This document shows, one piece after another, positions 6,929 to 9,378 of a stretch of 9,378 nt of DNA. Made by a program: the position numbers and the translations under genes. How positions within the stretch are numbered: position 1 is the first letter of the stretch; each line of letters starts with the position of its first letter. Below the pieces are notes generated by a model. It was not told where the DNA came from and searched no databases. It was given only the letters and a program-made list of their open reading frames with translations. Location of the stretch: the NCBI GenBank assembly GCA_029934695.1, contig JAOZLU010000149.1, positions 1-9,378 of the forward strand. Direction: 5' to 3'. Origin of the DNA: Desulfobacterales bacterium (GTDB lineage: Bacteria; Desulfobacterota; Desulfobacteria; Desulfobacterales; 4be13).

Positions 6929-6953
6929 GTGGAATATGCCTGATTCAGACGGA

Positions 6954-7080
6954 TTTTGTGGTTGTGCGTGATTTCAGACAGTTACGATCCTTACAGACCG
7001 CAGATGATCCCGATCCCATAAGCGTTCATCTGCGTTCATCTGCGGTTCATATCGGAAACCACAAAAACCATTATGACCAG
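6954..7080. repeat. Palindromic dispersed repeat, copy B
   Basis: A shorter copy of the 4598-4769 element. Inverted ends TTTTGTGGTT (6954-6963) and AACCACAAAA (7057-7066) bracket it. The right part, 7022-7080, matches 4715-4773 with only a few substitutions. The left part shares GATTTCAGACAG and ACCGCAGATGA with copy A. The centre of copy A, including one GCAGATGAACGC set, is missing here. It lies between the ptsI stop and the broken ATPase gene. Confidence 0.78.
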
Positions 7081-7117
7081 GAATATGCTGCTTTGAAAAA
7101 TATCTGCGCCGTCAATT

Positions 7118-8902
7118 TCACTTTCCTCTTTCCGCTTCCGCCAACTGAACATTGGAAAGAATATCCCCATAAGCATCCCAGACAAGTTTCATTATTCCCT
7201 CGGAGGTGGTTTCTCTGAGGACATCCTCGACAAAATCCCTGGTTTCTCCGGTTTTGAGAGACCTTATCACACGCTTTACAGCAGGTATGGATCGGGGGTT
7301 CATGCTCAGTTCATCCATCCCCAGGCCTAAAAGTATGGGGACATAAACCGGGTTTCCGGCCATTTCACCGCACATAAAGAGCTTTACCCCCGTATCCCGG
7401 GCCACATCCGAAACCCGTCTGAGCATCCGCATGATCGCAGGATGAAGTGGCTGGTAAAGATGCGAAACATGCCTGTTCCCCCTGTCAACGGCCAAGGTGT
7501 ATTGGATAAGATCGTTGGTGCCGATACTGAAGAAATCAGCTTCGCATGCTATCACATCTGCCATGATGACCGCTGAGGGAACTTCGATCATCACCCCTAT
7601 TCCAATATTTTTGTCAAACTCGGCATCTTCTTTCTCCAGAGAATAAGCAGCCTGGTCCAGCATCTTTTTTGCTTCAATGATTTCATCAAGGCTTGATATC
7701 ATGGGAAACAGGATCCTGATATTTCCGAACGCGGCGGCCCTTAATATTGCCCGGAGCTGGGTTTTGAAAACTTCGGTCTTTTTCAGGCAGTACCGGATAC
7801 CGCGAAGCCCCAGAGCAGGGTTTTTTTCTGTGGGATCAGAATGACGGGCAACCGCCTTATCTCCGTTTATGTCAAGTGTGCGAATTGTCACCGGTTTCGG
7901 GGCCATCACCTCGGCAACATCCCTGTATTTGTCAAAAAGCTGCTCCTCAGTGGGAAACCTGGAATGGCCTAAATACTGAAATTCCGTCCTGTAAAGACCG
8001 ATGCCGTCCCCACCGTAATTTTTGACAGATACAACCTCCTCAGGAAGCCCAATATTTCCCATAATCTGAAGGGTGATTCCGTCAGCCGTGTTCGCGGGAA
8101 GATATCCCCCGCGTACAATGGCTGCTCTGTGCGCCTCATATTTTATTCTGCGCTCCACAAATTTTACAAGCGTCTCTTCGTCAGGATGAATGACGACTTC
8201 CCCGGTTGTGCCATCTACAATAATAACGTCATCATTGGAGATCGTCTCTGTTGCATTGTCAAGACCCAGAACTGCAGGAATTTCAAGGGTCCGGGCAATG
8301 ATGCCCGTATGGGATGTCGCACCGCCGAGGTCTGTGACAAATCCCATGATCTGTTCCAGTTGTATCTGGCTTGTTTCCGCAGGTGAAAGATCATCCGCGA
8401 CAAGGATGACGCGTTTGTCAATATCTTTGATATTCGCATGTTCCGCGCCGACCAGATTCCGCATGATGTGGTCGGATACATGAACGATGTCAGCAGCCCG
8501 TTCTCTCAGATAGACCTCGGACATATTTTTGAACATGCCCTGAAGTTTTGATACCACTTTCTTGAGCGCCCATTCAGCATTCACCCACTCTTTTTCAATA
8601 GTTTCAAGTGCTTTTCCATATAACATCTTGTCTCTGAGCAGCACGAGGTGAATTTCAAGAATATTGGCGTGTTCCTGAAAATCCTCAGGTGTCTCTTCAA
8701 TGATGGCATGCAGTTCATCAGTTGCCTTTTTCACAGCGGTTTTGAAACGGTTTTTCTCATTTTCCAAATCTGCTTCAGTAATGGAATATTTCTTGACAAC
8801 ATTTACGCCTTCTTTGTCAACCAGGTATGCCTTTCCGATACATATACCGGAAGAGGCGCCAATGCCTTTCAGCATAATTTCCAGGGTGTCATTATCTGAC
8901 AT
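7118..8902 (-). CDS. ptsI: PTS Enzyme I (phosphoenolpyruvate-protein phosphotransferase)
   Basis: Enzyme I takes the phosphoryl group from PEP onto a histidine and passes it to HPr; it is cytosolic. The 594-aa length is normal for the family. Visible parts are the N-terminal K-G-I-G-A-S-S-G-I start, the active-site G-G-A-T-S-H-T-G-I-I-A-R with His198, and the PEP-binding barrel: L-Y-R-T-E-F at 303-308, R-T-L-D-I-N-G-D-K at 341-349, E-V-P-S-A-V at 440-445, G-T-N-D-L-I-Q-Y at 461-468 and M-C-G-E-M-A-G-N-P with Cys511. All key residues are present. It starts 6 nt after the ptsH stop, and its GGAG Shine-Dalgarno overlaps the end of ptsH, so the two are translationally linked. No sugar-specific EIIBC is in view; in this group the pair often has regulatory roles (family knowledge). 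Confidence 0.97.
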   Translation of the reverse strand: MSDNDTLEIMLKGIGASSGICIGKAYLVDKEGVNVVKKYSITEADLENEKNRFKTAVKKATDELHAIIEETPEDFQEHANILEIHLVLLRDKMLYGKALETIEKEWVNAEWALKKVVSKLQGMFKNMSEVYLRERAADIVHVSDHIMRNLVGAEHANIKDIDKRVILVADDLSPAETSQIQLEQIMGFVTDLGGATSHTGIIARTLEIPAVLGLDNATETISNDDVIIVDGTTGEVVIHPDEETLVKFVERRIKYEAHRAAIVRGGYLPANTADGITLQIMGNIGLPEEVVSVKNYGGDGIGLYRTEFQYLGHSRFPTEEQLFDKYRDVAEVMAPKPVTIRTLDINGDKAVARHSDPTEKNPALGLRGIRYCLKKTEVFKTQLRAILRAAAFGNIRILFPMISSLDEIIEAKKMLDQAAYSLEKEDAEFDKNIGIGVMIEVPSAVIMADVIACEADFFSIGTNDLIQYTLAVDRGNRHVSHLYQPLHPAIMRMLRRVSDVARDTGVKLFMCGEMAGNPVYVPILLGLGMDELSMNPRSIPAVKRVIRSLKTGETRDFVEDVLRETTSEGIMKLVWDAYGDILSNVQLAEAERGK

Positions 8903-8908
8903 GTCTGC

Positions 8909-9190
8909 TTATTCTCCAAATCCGTTTTCGATCAGTTCCACGATACGGTTTAAGGTGTCAATATCTGACGGATAATCAATTTTTACTGTGACAGTTGAGT
9001 CTTTTGAGCATCCGAGGGTAAGCAGATCAATAACACTTGCAGCATCCGCTTTGTCATCATCTCTTATTATCCATACATTTAATTTTGCGTTCTGGACGAT
9101 TTCCGCTATCCTGGCAGCCGCTCTTGCATGAAGACCCAGCTCATTTATAATAACAACATCTTTTGAGAAATTTTTAATCGAACAGCTCAT
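8909..9190 (-). CDS. ptsH: Phosphocarrier protein HPr / NPr-like
   Basis: This is a 93-aa HPr-fold carrier that accepts phosphate from Enzyme I. The active histidine is His21 in N-E-L-G-L-H-A-R-A-A. The usual proline after H-A-R is alanine here. The regulatory-serine region reads A-D-A-A-S-V-I-D-L-L-T-L-G, with Ser52 where HPr kinase would act. The A-x-S-V-I-x-L-L style and the long tail E-L-I-E-N-G-F-G-E recall the nitrogen-PTS carrier NPr as much as sugar HPr. I kept the ATG at 9190 because the first strand needs it, although no clear Shine-Dalgarno precedes it; a 7-bp inverted repeat lies 20-43 nt upstream. It heads ptsH-ptsI in this window, but earlier operon genes may lie beyond the window edge. 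Confidence 0.93.
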   Translation of the reverse strand: MSCSIKNFSKDVVIINELGLHARAAARIAEIVQNAKLNVWIIRDDDKADAASVIDLLTLGCSKDSTVTVKIDYPSDIDTLNRIVELIENGFGE

Positions 9191-9209
9191 AATCTGAATA
9201 TTTTAGTTT

Positions 9210-9233
9210 TGGAACCCACCGCGCCCGGTTCCA
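9210..9233 (-). other. Inverted repeat in the ptsH leader
   Basis: TGGAACC (9210-9216) and GGTTCCA (9227-9233) form a perfect 7-bp stem with a 10-nt GC-rich loop, 19 nt before the ptsH start. On the minus strand an A-rich, not T-rich, stretch follows, so it is not a standard terminator. It may be an operator-like or leader hairpin; evidence is structural only. Confidence 0.35.
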
Positions 9234-9300
9234 GTTGTTGAAATGATAAACAGCTATGTTTCTCCCAGTCAGATGCATTTACCGAAACTGCATGAACTTT

Positions 9301-9378
9301 CGGGCCGGACGGGATTTGCAATCCCGTCCGCAACCTTTTCTTAATGACTCGGGCCGGGCGGGACCGGGCCGGACGGGA
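9301..9378. repeat. GC-rich hairpin repeat with a second copy cut by the window edge
   Basis: An 11-bp perfect stem (9306-9316 with 9320-9330) closes on a 3-nt loop, TGC. A T-rich run (9336-9342) follows 5 nt later, so on the plus strand it could act as a weak terminator. The first 14 bases of the unit (9301-9314) are repeated exactly at 9365-9378, the window end, so another copy probably starts there. The GC-rich stretch 9350-9378 is low in complexity. Confidence 0.75.

Noticed and set aside
6741..6951. TGATTCAGACG present at 6741-6751 and again at 6941-6951, exactly 200 bp apart.
   Set aside because: Only 11 bp, one copy is coding, and the flanks do not match; chance or an unrelated fragment, not a target-site duplication I can support.

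Overview
The window looks like a chromosomal stretch from a Desulfobacterota bacterium, probably Desulfobacterales (Desulfonema/Desulfococcus-like). This is inference, from the ptsH-ptsI-smpB order, the protein styles and the dispersed palindromic spacer repeats; no rRNA or other marker is present. Every gene I can support lies on the minus strand, so transcription runs from high to low coordinates.

Layout, in transcription order. (1) 9378-7118: GC-rich hairpin repeats at the window edge, then ptsH (HPr/NPr-like) and ptsI (Enzyme I) as a tight pair. (2) 7080-6954 and 6928-6159: a palindromic dispersed repeat (copy B), then a broken SMC/OLD-like AAA ATPase that has lost its Walker A region through an internal deletion. 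(3) 6054-5596: smpB, the trans-translation factor, with a TTG start and a strong Shine-Dalgarno. (4) 5532-4764: a frameshifted and 3'-truncated P-loop ATPase remnant whose last codons run into a second, longer copy of the same palindromic repeat (copy A, 4598-4769). (5) 4587-2204: a candidate promoter, a possible small ORF, and an intact 704-aa P1B-like P-type ATPase that has every catalytic motif but not the CPx metal-site motif. (6) 2203-189: a spacer with a long imperfect hairpin, then a two-gene cassette: a DUF3696-like AAA ATPase and a PIN-domain nuclease-like protein that overlap by 11 nt. (7) 134-39: a relic of the 3' end of a second P-type ATPase gene, closely matching the tail of the intact one.

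ptsH, ptsI and smpB are housekeeping genes; ptsI and smpB are probably old neighbours, now separated by a repeat and a dead ATPase gene. The rest is accessory DNA with two ATPase pseudogenes and several repeat families. The most interesting unit is the AAA-PIN pair. It has the architecture of a two-gene defence or toxin-type system (ATPase sensor plus nuclease effector) and lies between two copies of the P-type ATPase 3' end, which suggests insertion or recombination there. The second point of interest is the P-type ATPase with a non-canonical ion site.
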